Shown one piece after another: positions 24,217-32,821 of a stretch of 39,660 bases of DNA (within the stretch, counting starts at the first letter, position 1; each line of letters begins with the position of its first letter). The translations under genes were made by a program, and so were the position numbers. Location of the stretch: assembly GCA_043810345.1 (NCBI GenBank), contig JBDROF010000069.1, forward strand, positions 1 to 39,660, in the 5' to 3' direction. Below the pieces are notes generated by a model. That model saw nothing but the letters and a program-made list of their open reading frames with translations. It searched no databases and was not told the origin of the DNA. The DNA is from QYOJ01 sp043810345. Its GTDB lineage: Bacteria > Bacteroidota > Bacteroidia > Bacteroidales > FEN-979.

Positions 24217-26375
24217 GCGTCTGGTTTGTTCACCTGTTCTTTGGATTTGGCCGTTACAGCCAATTCAATCAATACCGTAATCCCTTTGGAAATCCGGCTT
24301 CCGGGCATAATGGACTGGCTTACTACACTCCCTTTTCCTTTGACGGAGACCCGTAATCCATTTTGTTCCAGCAGGTAGACGGCATCTTTTAATCCCATTC
24401 CTGTAACATCGGGCATGAGCCCTTTGGAAACAGATTCCGGGATCAGCGACACGCTCTTGTGAACCAGTTTTGGCCGTGCCCAGAGCGCCTTGGGATTCAC
24501 TGACGGTACATTTACACCCAGTGAACCGTACACCAGCTCGAGGTCTGTTCGCTTTCCTGCCTTTGCAGAAGGGATCAGGGAGGAGGCAGTGTCTTTCGTG
24601 GCGGCAAAATGGATTTCCGGGTGACGGGCATAGAGCTGGTCGGCAATCTCTTTGAAAACGGGTCCCGCAACGGAGGCTCCGTAATACTTTTCTTTTTTCG
24701 GATTATTGATCACCACGATCATCGAGTATTTCGGGTTTTCAGCAGGAAAAAATCCCACAAAGGAGCCTTTGTACAGCACCCTGCTTCCATTGTTGCCATA
24801 CCCCTTGTTCTCCTGGGCAATTTGTGCCGTTCCTGTCTTCCCGGCGATTTTATAAACCGGATTTTTCAGGTTGGTAGATGTACCCTGGTCCACCACCCCC
24901 TGAAGCATAAGTCTGACTTTGGCAAGCGTGGAGGGAGAACAGATAGAAGGATTGATCACCTCCGTTTCAACCTTCTTCACAACCTGGCCGTTTCTACGGA
25001 TCTCCTTCACCAGAAGTGGTTTGACCATGGTTCCGTTATTGGCCACCGCATTGTAAAGGGTCAGCAACTGGAGCGGTGTCATGGCCACCTCGTACCCGAC
25101 AGACATCCATGGCAGGGAGAGCTTTGACCACAACTTGTCTTTGGTATCCTTGATGTTAGGACGTCCCTCTCCGCTGATCTGTAATCCCAGTTGTTTCTGG
25201 ATGCCCAACTTATAGATTCCGTCGATGAATTTTTGAGGTTTAGCTCCATAAGCCTGGACAATGATCTTGGAAGTTCCCACATTGCTGGATTTCTCGAATA
25301 CCTCCCGGGCAGTGATGGTACCATAGCCCCCTCTGTGGGAGTCGGACATTTTCCGGCCACTGTAGAACACTTCGCCATGGCCGGTTGCAACCGGTGTATG
25401 GAGATCCACTTTGCCGTCCTCCAGGGCCACCAGGAAAGAGACCAGTTTGAATGTGGAACCCGGCTCGGTGCTCTCCCCGACGGCGTAATTATACCCCTCC
25501 TTATACCGGGATGGCCCTACCCGTTGGAGGTTGGCAATCGCTTTGATGTAGCCCGTTTCCACCTCCATAACCACCACACAACCATAGTCAGCACTATCGG
25601 TGATCAACTCTTTTAATAATGCCCGCCCGACAAGATCCTGGATATTGATATCGAGGGTGGTAATGATGTCATCCCCATTCTGAGGCTCGAGCTCATTTTC
25701 CAGGTCTACCGGCACCCATGCTTCGTTTCCTACTTTCCGCATCAGCCGTTTCCCGGTAATACCCTGAAGATGTTGACTGAAATAGCCTTCCAACCCCACA
25801 AACACACGGTTGGATTCATCCTTGCTTTCATATCCAATGGTACGCCTGGCCAGCTCTTTGTAGGGCAGCTCCCGCTGGTAGTGCGGAATGACAATCAACC
25901 CTCCTTTGTACTTTCCGCGACGGAAAATGGGGAAGGTTCGCAGTTGTTTTAATTCGGAATAGGTGATCTTCCGTTTGATCAGGTAATAGCGCTCCCCGTT
26001 TCTCCTGGCCTCCCAGAGCTCATCCCGGTATTGGTAGGGCGTACGGTCATGGAAAAGCCCAGACAGGCGGCAGGAGAGAGAGTCTACATGTTTCCGGAAT
26101 ATCTCGTCTGTCAGCGAATCGGTACACACATCCATCCGGATTTCAAAAATCGGGATGGAGGCTGCCAGGAGAGTCCCATCATCCGAACAGATGTTCCCCC
26201 GGATGGCCTCCACATCGAACCAGTTGAGCTCTTGCTTTTTTGCCTGCTCCATCAATTTGGAACTTTCAAAAAACTGGATGTATACCACTCTCCCCATGAT
26301 AACCAGGGCAAAGAGGAGAATGCCCAGGTACACCAGGTAAACACGTAACAGGATTGATTTTTTTGCCTCTTCCAT
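24213..26375 (-). CDS. ftsI: Septal penicillin-binding protein (FtsI/PBP3) with PASTA domain
   Basis: The 720-residue class B PBP has one N-terminal membrane anchor (LLRVYLVYLGILLFALVIMG), a dimerisation region and a transpeptidase domain with S307-TFK (STEPGSTFKL), SSN (363-365) and KTGTAQ (about 510). A single PASTA domain closes the protein (about 655-705, MPDVTGMGLKDAVYLLEQNG), as is usual for Bacteroidetes FtsI. It cross-links septal peptidoglycan and pairs with FtsW. The ftsL-like gene ends 4 bases upstream. Confidence 0.96.
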   Translation of the reverse strand: MEEAKKSILLRVYLVYLGILLFALVIMGRVVYIQFFESSKLMEQAKKQELNWFDVEAIRGNICSDDGTLLAASIPIFEIRMDVCTDSLTDEIFRKHVDSLSCRLSGLFHDRTPYQYRDELWEARRNGERYYLIKRKITYSELKQLRTFPIFRRGKYKGGLIVIPHYQRELPYKELARRTIGYESKDESNRVFVGLEGYFSQHLQGITGKRLMRKVGNEAWVPVDLENELEPQNGDDIITTLDINIQDLVGRALLKELITDSADYGCVVVMEVETGYIKAIANLQRVGPSRYKEGYNYAVGESTEPGSTFKLVSFLVALEDGKVDLHTPVATGHGEVFYSGRKMSDSHRGGYGTITAREVFEKSSNVGTSKIIVQAYGAKPQKFIDGIYKLGIQKQLGLQISGEGRPNIKDTKDKLWSKLSLPWMSVGYEVAMTPLQLLTLYNAVANNGTMVKPLLVKEIRRNGQVVKKVETEVINPSICSPSTLAKVRLMLQGVVDQGTSTNLKNPVYKIAGKTGTAQIAQENKGYGNNGSRVLYKGSFVGFFPAENPKYSMIVVINNPKKEKYYGASVAGPVFKEIADQLYARHPEIHFAATKDTASSLIPSAKAGKRTDLELVYGSLGVNVPSVNPKALWARPKLVHKSVSLIPESVSKGLMPDVTGMGLKDAVYLLEQNGLRVSVKGKGSVVSQSIMPGSRISKGITVLIELAVTAKSKEQVNKPDA

Positions 26376-26379
26376 CAGG

Positions 26380-26742
26380 TTATTTCTCGGTGGTGGCTGA
26401 CTCAGCCAGTACGGAGTAGAAAATTTTATAGGGGGGGACGTTGGTCTCGGTCAACCCAAGCTGTTTGGCCCTCCCGGCGATCTCTGACTGCTTGCTCAGG
26501 CACATCAGGGTCGACTTGGTTGTGATGTACTGATAACGCAACTCCTTCAGCTCAATCTTCGTAGCTTCAATCTCTTTGAAGGTTTTCTCTGCATAGTAAG
26601 TGTTGGCAATGTAGAGGATGGCGATGATGGCCAGGAAGGCCAGATAGGGCAGGTTTCTCACTACTCCCTCGCGGGAAAGGAACTCTCCTTCAAGCAGGCT
26701 CTGAATGGGTTTCGAGATTCGTTTTCTCTTTGTCTCTCTCAT
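26380..26742 (-). CDS. FtsL-like divisome membrane protein
   Basis: The 120-residue bitopic protein has a basic cytoplasmic start (RETKRKRISKPIQSLLEGEF), a membrane segment (YLAFLAIIAILYIANTYYA) and a predicted coiled coil (EKTFKEIEATKIELKELRYQY). It ends in a stretch ending GLTETNVPPYKIFY typical of FtsL. The primary sequence of FtsL is poorly conserved, but size, topology and place between rsmH and ftsI match exactly. It would link FtsQ to FtsW/FtsI. Confidence 0.85.
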   Translation of the reverse strand: MRETKRKRISKPIQSLLEGEFLSREGVVRNLPYLAFLAIIAILYIANTYYAEKTFKEIEATKIELKELRYQYITTKSTLMCLSKQSEIAGRAKQLGLTETNVPPYKIFYSVLAESATTEK

Positions 26743-26743
26743 G

Positions 26744-27637
26744 TCAGATTTTTTTTGCTATGCGTAAGCGGGCACTACGTGCCCGCGGATTTTCTCTTAT
26801 CTCTGATTCATCAGGGGTGATCGCTTTCCGGTTGATCACCTCCATAGGAACCAGGGCATTCCCGTAAAAGTCCTTCTCCACCACTCCACTCCAGTTCCCG
26901 GCCCGGAAGAAGTGTTTCACCAACTTATCCTCCAGGGAGTGGTAGGAGATTACGACCAGCCTCCCGCCTGTTCCCAGCACTTCTACACTCTGTATCAGAA
27001 ACTCTTTCAATGCCTCCAGTTCCTGATTGACCTCGATCCTCAGGGCCTGGAATAGCTGAGCCATGTATTTGTGCTCCTTGCCTCTTCCGGCGCACGGTTT
27101 CAGCAGTGATACCAGCTCTCCCGTTGTTTCGATAGGTCGCTCTTTTCGTGCTGATGCGATCATAGCTGCTGCTTTTGCCGGTTGATCCAGCTCACCATAT
27201 GCCCTGAATATCTTTCGCAGGCTCTTCTCCGGGTATTCATTTACCACCTGCCTGGCATGCAGCTTTTGCCGCTTATCCATTCGCATATCCAAGGATCCCT
27301 CAAACCGGGTGGAGAATCCCCGCTCTCCCTGATCGATCTGGCAGGAAGAAATTCCGAGGTCGGCCAGGATCCCATCCACCGGGAGGGCGTTATAGAGCAG
27401 CAGGAAATTTTTAATATGTCTGAAGTTGCTGTGGATCATGGTGAGGTGTGGGTCATCAATCCGGTTTGTTATGGCTTCCGCATCCTGATCAAAAGCGAAG
27501 AGCTTCCCTGTGGTCAATAGTTTCAGTATCTCCCTGGAGTGACCGCCGCCACCGAAAGTGGCATCGACGTAGATGCCGCCGGTCTGGATAGCCAATGCTT
27601 CCATGCTTTCGCTGAGCAGGACACTCCTATGGTACAT
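26744..27637 (-). CDS. rsmH: 16S rRNA (cytosine1402-N4)-methyltransferase RsmH (MraW)
   Basis: From ATG 27637 (MYHRSVLLSESMEAL) the protein has 297 residues, close to the family length, and overlaps the mraZ stop by 11 bases. A longer in-frame ATG at 27709 would put 24 unrelated residues inside mraZ and is unlikely. Motif I is YVDATFGGGGHSREIL; others are LADLGISSCQIDQGERGFSTR, the large insert domain, and VVISYHSLEDKLVKHFFR near the end. It methylates C1402 in the ribosomal P site. Confidence 0.96.
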   Translation of the reverse strand: MYHRSVLLSESMEALAIQTGGIYVDATFGGGGHSREILKLLTTGKLFAFDQDAEAITNRIDDPHLTMIHSNFRHIKNFLLLYNALPVDGILADLGISSCQIDQGERGFSTRFEGSLDMRMDKRQKLHARQVVNEYPEKSLRKIFRAYGELDQPAKAAAMIASARKERPIETTGELVSLLKPCAGRGKEHKYMAQLFQALRIEVNQELEALKEFLIQSVEVLGTGGRLVVISYHSLEDKLVKHFFRAGNWSGVVEKDFYGNALVPMEVINRKAITPDESEIRENPRARSARLRIAKKI

Positions 27638-28109
27638 CGTTGTTCTCTTCGGTTCTCTCAGGTTTTCCCATGACCTCTTCCGCCAGCGCAGCAAAATCTT
27701 CAGGCTCATCAGTCATGAGTTGTTCATATTTATCTTTCGCCCACACCTCAATGCGGTTGGAAAATGCAAACAGAATCACCTCTTTCCCGATCCCGGCATA
27801 ACTCATCAGTGTTTTTGGAAGCAACAGCCTGTTGCTTCCGTCGAGGATCAACTCGGTGGCACCCCTATAAAAGTAGCGGACGAAATTGCGGTTCTTCCTG
27901 TTGTAGAGGTTGAGCTGGTTGATCTCTGTGCTGATGGTCTTCCATTCGTTCATGGGATAGAGTACCAGGCAGTTCTCAAACCCGCGGTTGATCACAAACA
28001 TATCCTTGGCTTCCGGGGAGATCTGTTTTTTCAGATTCGCCGGCAGAATGACGCGCCCTTTCTGGTCAAGCTTGCATTCGAATTCGCCGATAAGATTGAT
28101 CTCCGACAC
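27627..28109 (-). CDS. mraZ: Transcriptional regulator MraZ
   Basis: I chose the GTG at 28109, giving SEINLIGEFECKLDQKGRVILPANL, 160 residues. The in-frame ATG codons at 28178 and 28157 lie within the CCCAC operator repeats and encode an atypical N-terminus. Two AbrB-like DNA-binding halves are visible: CKLDQKGRVILPANLKKQI and ILDGSNRLLLPKTLMSYAGI. MraZ binds repeated GTGGG sites upstream of its own operon and usually represses dcw transcription. As first gene of the cluster it is transcribed with all genes down to ftsZ. Confidence 0.92.
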   Translation of the reverse strand: MSEINLIGEFECKLDQKGRVILPANLKKQISPEAKDMFVINRGFENCLVLYPMNEWKTISTEINQLNLYNRKNRNFVRYFYRGATELILDGSNRLLLPKTLMSYAGIGKEVILFAFSNRIEVWAKDKYEQLMTDEPEDFAALAEEVMGKPERTEENNDVP

Positions 28110-28150
28110 CTTTTTAGTGGGTTTGAGGGTGTAAATATAGGTCAAAATTC

Positions 28151-28175
28151 CCCACATTCTCCCACTTTTCCCCAC
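28151..28175 (-). promoter_or_regulatory. MraZ operator: three GTGGG repeats
   Basis: CCCAC occurs on the plus strand at 28151-28155, 28161-28165 and 28171-28175, i.e. GTGGG on the coding strand every 10 bases, one helix turn. This is the known layout of MraZ boxes (GTGGG direct repeats with 5-base spacers). It lies 42-66 bases upstream of the chosen mraZ GTG, so MraZ should autoregulate the dcw operon from here. Confidence 0.88.
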
Positions 28176-28202
28176 CAAATTAATAAATTGTTAATAACTT
28201 TT

Positions 28203-28535
28203 CGGGAAAATGCCCCCAACCCCCCTAAAGGGGGTTTATTCTGCGTCCTCCGCGTAAACCTCTGCGACCTCTGCGGTTTTCTTTTTCACCGCAAAGGCGC
28301 TAAAGGATATCGCTAAGTCGCCGAAGGAATACCTTGTTCGCCTTTACGCCTTCGCTGAAGCTTCAGCGCAAGCGTTGTGTAGTACTTCTTCGCCTTCGTG
28401 GTTAATACAGGGAACCGCAGAGGTCGCAGAGGGTCACGCAGAGGGAACAGAGGATGAAACTGAGCATTGCAGAAAGTCCCCTTCAGGGGATTTAGGGGCA
28501 GGGAGGGATGAAGGGATGAAGGGATGAAGGAGAGG
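28203..28535. repeat. Composite repeat island between mraZ and the FG-GAP gene
   Basis: No gene is seen here. From left to right: a CCCCCCTAAAGGGGG palindrome (28219-28234); CCTCTGCGACCTCTGCGGTT (28259-28278) with its exact 20-base inverted copy at 28413-28432; a GCAAAGGCGCTAAAGG/CGCTAAGTCGCCGAAGG part between the arms; the 26-base unit shared with murG (28474-28499); and GGATGAAG tandem units (28506-28530). The unit families recur elsewhere in the window, some in coding regions. Confidence 0.9.
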
Positions 28536-30857
28536 CTACCGCTTAATGAGGAGTTTCCCGGGAACGAAAGTTGTTTTGCCGGATGGATCCTGCAACGTTA
28601 TAAGGTACAGGCCTTCCGGTAGCTGGGTGATGGAGAGGGTTTCTCCGGATGTGACCTGCTGGTGGAAAATAGATTGACCGAAGAGATTCACGATCTGAAG
28701 TTGCAACGGGCGCGTGGGGGGCGAAACGGGAAAGCGAATACTGATGAAATCTCCCGACGGATTGGGATAGATCCTGAATGTCCCGCGTTGTGGTATTGGA
28801 TGGGTCTCTGCCCCCAGCAAAACCTGAGGAGGGGTATTCCGACAGAAATAGTTTAGCCCACCCGAGTAGTTCCCGATCACCAGATCGAACCAAACCGAAT
28901 CGGTGAGATGCCCGATGGCCGCAGCAGTACGCCAGCCGCACCGGACCGGGAAAGGCTGGGGGGTGATGATACCATATAAATTTGCTGACTCCTGGTAGGG
29001 GACCTCCGGATCCGGGGGGATATCTCCGAAATACCAAACCTTTCCCTCCTCACTTCCAACGAGCAACTGCTCTTTCCCGGTTCGATCCCTGAAAAAGCAG
29101 GGGGTTGAGTAACCGTAGTAGGAGACCTGGTAATTGGTCACGTTCACTTTCCCAAGACTATCGGTTATAAATGTAAAGGCGGGATTTTCTCCGCTACCGG
29201 TATTCCGGTAATAATTGAGATTCCCGTTTTTTTCTCCGATGATCAAATCGGTTAACCCATCAGAGTCAAGATCAAACAGTTGTGGAGCGCTGTGTTCCCC
29301 AACATCAATACCCTGGTATTTCCAGACAGGCGGAAGGAAATCCGGGGGGTACGAACCCGGTGTACGGTTTTCAAAATAGGCCAGGGTTCCGTCATCCAGA
29401 CCGATAACCAGATCGGCAGATCCATCTCCGTTAAGATCACCGAATGCCGGGAACAATCCTGTCAACTGCAGGGAGGAGAGTGAAGCCAGGTCATCCGTTA
29501 CAAGAGAGAAGACCGGTTCTATGGGATCTCCGGTATTCCGGTAATAGGCAATCCTTCCGGTGTTGACTGATTTGAGCAAGCCATCCTGGTAATAAGAGGA
29601 GTCATACCTTCCCCAGCAACCGACCAGGAGATCGGTCAGACCGTTCTCATCCAGGTCAAACAGAAGCGGATAACTGTTGGAACCGGCATCGATCATCAGC
29701 TCCTGGAAAAATCGCTTCGAATGAAAATTAAACGTTGGTAAATCCGCACTTCCGGTATTCCTGTAAAACCAAACAGACTGGTAGTTATCAGGGATCGTTA
29801 ACAATGGATCAAAGGGAGAGACAAGCAGGTCTTTCAACCCGTCGTGATCCACATCAACGAATGAAGGTACAGGGAAATCAAAGAGGTAAACAGGCTGAGG
29901 GCCAGTGGGGAACAACGTATCGTAAGCCACCATGAACGCCGTGTCCAGGGTGCCGCCATTATACAATGCCATCAGGTTTGGAAAATCCACATCTCCTAGG
30001 ATCAGGTCTTTGAGTCCGTCCCCGTTCAGGTCCACCGCCAGCATCGTGGAGCCGGTGTGTTTGTCGTGAGACGTAAGAGGTAAGACGTGAGACGTACTTT
30101 CGTAATTCGTAATTGGCTTCGCCGAGCTCCGCTTCGCTCCGGTTCGTAATTCGTAATTCTCAGAGGGGCAATCCGCATTCAGGATGATCTTATTCGATCC
30201 TTCACTCTCTTTGAACTTTCCCCAGCAGTTATCCTCCAGGCGGAAGTCCAGGCTGTCGCAGGTGCCATATTTTTCCATCGAGAGGTTTTTATGGTACTCA
30301 ACAAAAGAGCCGAGACCGAAAAAGGTAAGCAGATCCAGATCCCCGTCCCCGTCGATATCAGCGATAGCCGGGTAATCGACCGGTGTTACCAGGATCCCGA
30401 TGTATCCGCTGTAGTACCAGGAGGTGATCATATTGGTCTCCAACTCAAACGTCAGTTCATGTTCCGAGATGTTCCGGAAAACCCTGATCCCCCCTAATCC
30501 ATAAGTAAAGAGATCCATCCTTCCGTCGCAATTATAATCGGCTGTCATCACCCAATCGTGCAGGTCAGGAAAGTGGCTGATGAAACTTGTGTCCGGATGA
30601 TAGAGTGTGGAGGTGGAAGATCCCTGATATACCAGTGGGATGATCCGGTTCCCGTGCCTGTCAAAAGCCACCAGGTCCAAGGTGCCATCCAGATCCAGAT
30701 CCAGCTCGCAGAACTGGACGGCGTTCATTCCGCCGGCCCATGCCAGCGTGTTTGTTGAATGGGGAGTGATTTGAGCTGATGCCAGATGCCAGATGCCAGA
30801 GGCCAGTAAGAGTGTAAAAACCCCGAGGAAGAACCGATGACTAATTTCAAATTTCAA
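28536..30857 (-). CDS. Secreted FG-GAP repeat protein with type IX sorting domain
   Basis: The 773-residue exported protein starts with a signal peptide (RFFLGVFTLLLASGIWHLASAQ). It then carries about eight FG-GAP/VCBS-like calcium-binding repeats of the DxDGDGxxDLL type (for example DIDGDGDLDLLTFFG, DLNGDGLKDLILGD, DLDSDGLTDLIIGEKNG), which fold as a beta-propeller. The last ~80 residues (FRIYPNPSGDFISIRF ... LPEGLYLITL ... GKLLIKR) are a type A sorting domain for the type IX system, which places the protein on the cell surface. A low-complexity stretch at about 232-264 (from SENYELRTGAKRSS) is encoded by repeat DNA (30065-30159). The signal peptide segment SGIWHLAS is encoded by GCCAGAT repeats, and the start codon lies in an AAATTTG array. 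Confidence 0.88.
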   Translation of the reverse strand: MKFEISHRFFLGVFTLLLASGIWHLASAQITPHSTNTLAWAGGMNAVQFCELDLDLDGTLDLVAFDRHGNRIIPLVYQGSSTSTLYHPDTSFISHFPDLHDWVMTADYNCDGRMDLFTYGLGGIRVFRNISEHELTFELETNMITSWYYSGYIGILVTPVDYPAIADIDGDGDLDLLTFFGLGSFVEYHKNLSMEKYGTCDSLDFRLEDNCWGKFKESEGSNKIILNADCPSENYELRTGAKRSSAKPITNYESTSHVLPLTSHDKHTGSTMLAVDLNGDGLKDLILGDVDFPNLMALYNGGTLDTAFMVAYDTLFPTGPQPVYLFDFPVPSFVDVDHDGLKDLLVSPFDPLLTIPDNYQSVWFYRNTGSADLPTFNFHSKRFFQELMIDAGSNSYPLLFDLDENGLTDLLVGCWGRYDSSYYQDGLLKSVNTGRIAYYRNTGDPIEPVFSLVTDDLASLSSLQLTGLFPAFGDLNGDGSADLVIGLDDGTLAYFENRTPGSYPPDFLPPVWKYQGIDVGEHSAPQLFDLDSDGLTDLIIGEKNGNLNYYRNTGSGENPAFTFITDSLGKVNVTNYQVSYYGYSTPCFFRDRTGKEQLLVGSEEGKVWYFGDIPPDPEVPYQESANLYGIITPQPFPVRCGWRTAAAIGHLTDSVWFDLVIGNYSGGLNYFCRNTPPQVLLGAETHPIPQRGTFRIYPNPSGDFISIRFPVSPPTRPLQLQIVNLFGQSIFHQQVTSGETLSITQLPEGLYLITLQDPSGKTTFVPGKLLIKR
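30065..30159. repeat. Repeat array inside the FG-GAP gene
   Basis: CGTGAGA/CGTAAGAGGTAAGA units are followed by TTCGTAATTCGTAATT at 30099-30114 and again, identical, at 30143-30158. These flank a GCTTCGCCGAGCTCCGCTTC segment. The insert is in frame and interrupts an otherwise regular propeller sequence. Confidence 0.88.
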
Positions 30858-30868
30858 ATTTCAAATTT
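30778..30868. repeat. Heptamer arrays at the start of the FG-GAP gene
   Basis: GCCAGAT units (30781-30804) encode part of the signal peptide. AATTTCA units (30843-30868) cover the start codon and the first residues (MKFEIS). The second array continues on the far side of the insertion sequence as AAATTTCAATTCC at 32742-32754. Confidence 0.85.
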
Positions 30869-32741
30869 GAGTCCCCTCCGAAAAGGGGGTTTAAATAAAA
30901 CGATAAACGATTGAAAAATTCTTAAAAAACAGGATGGTTAGAAATCGGCGACCCAATTCAATCAGTTTTTGATTTAATCGACGCAAAATTGTTAATATCG
31001 GGCTTGAAATTGTTAATAGAGCCGATTTTTCAACCAAACCAGGCGTTCTTTGACATATTTGTTTCGTAAAGTTAAGTATGCGTACAAGGTTGATCCACAG
31101 GCACCTACAATAAGCCCATGTTTTTTGTTTGATAAGCCCCCGGTATTTTGATTTGTTATTTCTTAACGGGAACCCGAACTGGAAGATGGTTGCTTCCACA
31201 TTGTTTCGTTTGTGTAGCTCCTCTATTGGGCGTCCTTTCATTTCGCGGCGCATGTTAGAAGTACGGATGGCTTGTTGGCTAAAATAATAATAACCGTTGG
31301 CTGTTGTTATTCTCCATCTGTCTTCTTTGCTGTTTTTCTGCTTTTTAACCAAGACAGCTTGCATGTGCTCGCCCGTTTGGGTGTCGGTAACCAGTAATCC
31401 TGCAGGGGTCATTTCTAAATCATACCTCGATTCGGCGCCCTGGATGCCGGTAAAAACCATGTCGATGTTTTCGCAACAATCATCATTGGCAGGGCTTTGG
31501 TAAGCTCCATCAGCGTAAACCTTTTCAACCATCTGGCCGGTAACTTCAATGGTTGCCTGAATGGATGGTTCAACGAAAGCAGTATCGGGCGTGTTGGCTT
31601 TTTCAACAATCACATTGGTAATCAAGTTCAGATTTTCCTCCGAACAGGTTTCTGTAATATTCACGCTATAGCCCTTTACCTTCTGGTCCCCTTTGTTACG
31701 GTAAGCACTGTCGGGGTCGTGCGGGGACTGGACACTTGATGAGGAAATTTCTTCTTTCGGACGAAGTTCAATCTGCTGATTTTCTGACACTTTGTATTGT
31801 TCATTAAATACACGCTGGAGCATTTGAAAGGCCTCGGTTTGGAGATCACCAAATAATGTCAGCAGCTTGTAACTAATAATACCGATAGGCTGCAACCTTC
31901 CTTTGAGTTCTTCCCTGGTACTGCGATAAACAGTTTTGAGTGGTTCTTCTGATACAAGTTTTTCCAGTTGTTCAAGGTCTGTTGCCGGGAGCATTGATTT
32001 CGCTGATGGATCAAGTGTTTTAAAGAACATGCAAAGTGTATGATGGATGATCTCGTAACGGGAAAACAGAGCAATGTTGCTGCCAATGAGTTTACTGTCC
32101 ATACGAATGCTGCGGCCATTTACATCAAACTCCTTGATCTGCCCGCTGGTAATTTGTGCGAAGGCCTTTCCCATCAAATCTTCATTATTTTGCTTTTGAT
32201 GGTCATATATCCGTTTACGCAAAAGATAATATGTTGATTCTACCGGTAAAGGATCATTCATGTTGAATAATCCTAATGCACTGCGAACCAGTAGGTTGAA
32301 ACGACATTGTTCGAAAAGCTGAGAGTCACTCCATATAAAAGATTCTTTCAAAATCATCATGCCAACAAGGGTTCGGATCGAAGAATTGGGAGCACCGGTG
32401 GTGTTATTAAAAAGAATACTGAATATGGTTTCATCTATGCGCATTACAACCTGATCATGAAATTGGTTGTGCCAATGGCCTTGATCGCTGTATTGTTTAA
32501 ATGCCGAACTCTCCAGCATCATCGGAACGCTGGCAAAGGCATCCAATTGAGGTTCTTTGTTTGATTTCTTAAACATGGGCTATGCTTTACTTATCGAAAC
32601 AAATATACCGGTTTTAAAACAGAAAAACAAATTAAGTTATTGACAATCAAATGTTTATAACTATGTTAATAATACCTGGAATAGAATGCTTATAAAAAAT
32701 TGTTAACCAAATCTCTCGCTCCGACTTTTCGGAGTGGACTC
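30869..32741. mobile_element. Complete insertion sequence, about 1.87 kb
   Basis: Both ends carry an inverted repeat: the left end begins GAGTCCCCTCCGAAAAG and the right end, read inward, GAGTCCACTCCGAAAAG (one mismatch in 17). AAATTT lies directly outside both ends (30863-30868 and 32742-32747) and may be the target duplication, but it is palindromic and part of a repeat array, so it could also belong to the inverted repeat. The element holds one full-length transposase and nothing else. Confidence 0.85.
30891..32576 (-). CDS. DDE transposase, IS1182-like
   Basis: The 561-residue transposase has an InsH-like N-terminal region (GAPNSSIRTLVGMMILKESF, WSDSQLFEQCRFNLLVRSAL) and a DDE nuclease core: first Asp D160 in SIRMDSKLIGSN, second Asp in KVYADGAYQSP, and Glu in HKRNNVEATIFQFGFPLRN. 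The C-terminal WAYCRCLWINLVRI is typical of the IS1182/IS5-related group in Bacteroidetes. No stop or frameshift interrupts it, so the element may still be active. It reads in the same direction as, and sits just upstream of, the FG-GAP gene. The exact IS family should be treated as provisional. Confidence 0.85.
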   Translation of the reverse strand: MFKKSNKEPQLDAFASVPMMLESSAFKQYSDQGHWHNQFHDQVVMRIDETIFSILFNNTTGAPNSSIRTLVGMMILKESFIWSDSQLFEQCRFNLLVRSALGLFNMNDPLPVESTYYLLRKRIYDHQKQNNEDLMGKAFAQITSGQIKEFDVNGRSIRMDSKLIGSNIALFSRYEIIHHTLCMFFKTLDPSAKSMLPATDLEQLEKLVSEEPLKTVYRSTREELKGRLQPIGIISYKLLTLFGDLQTEAFQMLQRVFNEQYKVSENQQIELRPKEEISSSSVQSPHDPDSAYRNKGDQKVKGYSVNITETCSEENLNLITNVIVEKANTPDTAFVEPSIQATIEVTGQMVEKVYADGAYQSPANDDCCENIDMVFTGIQGAESRYDLEMTPAGLLVTDTQTGEHMQAVLVKKQKNSKEDRWRITTANGYYYFSQQAIRTSNMRREMKGRPIEELHKRNNVEATIFQFGFPLRNNKSKYRGLIKQKTWAYCRCLWINLVRILNFTKQICQRTPGLVEKSALLTISSPILTILRRLNQKLIELGRRFLTILFFKNFSIVYRFI

Positions 32742-32796
32742 AAATTTCAATTCCAACATCCAGCATCCGGCATCACAAATTTAGCGAAACTTTCCC

Positions 32797-32804
32797 TATC
32801 TTTG
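32797..32804 (+). promoter_or_regulatory. Bacteroidetes -7 element before the regulator gene
   Basis: TATCTTTG fits TAnnTTTG exactly and lies 17 bases before the ATG at 32822. This promoter sits outside the insertion sequence, so the gene keeps its own promoter. Confidence 0.6.
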
Positions 32805-32821
32805 AACCAAACTCCGCGGAT

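Noticed and set aside
27638..27709. rsmH start at ATG 27709
   Set aside because: It would add 24 basic residues translated from inside mraZ; the family begins at MYHRSVLL.
28110..28178. mraZ start at ATG 28178
   Set aside because: The added 23 residues are encoded by the GTGGG operator repeats and do not fit the MraZ N-terminus.
32577..32741. Separate small gene right of the transposase
   Set aside because: The stretch is AT-rich, has no convincing start or frame, and is the right end of the insertion sequence.
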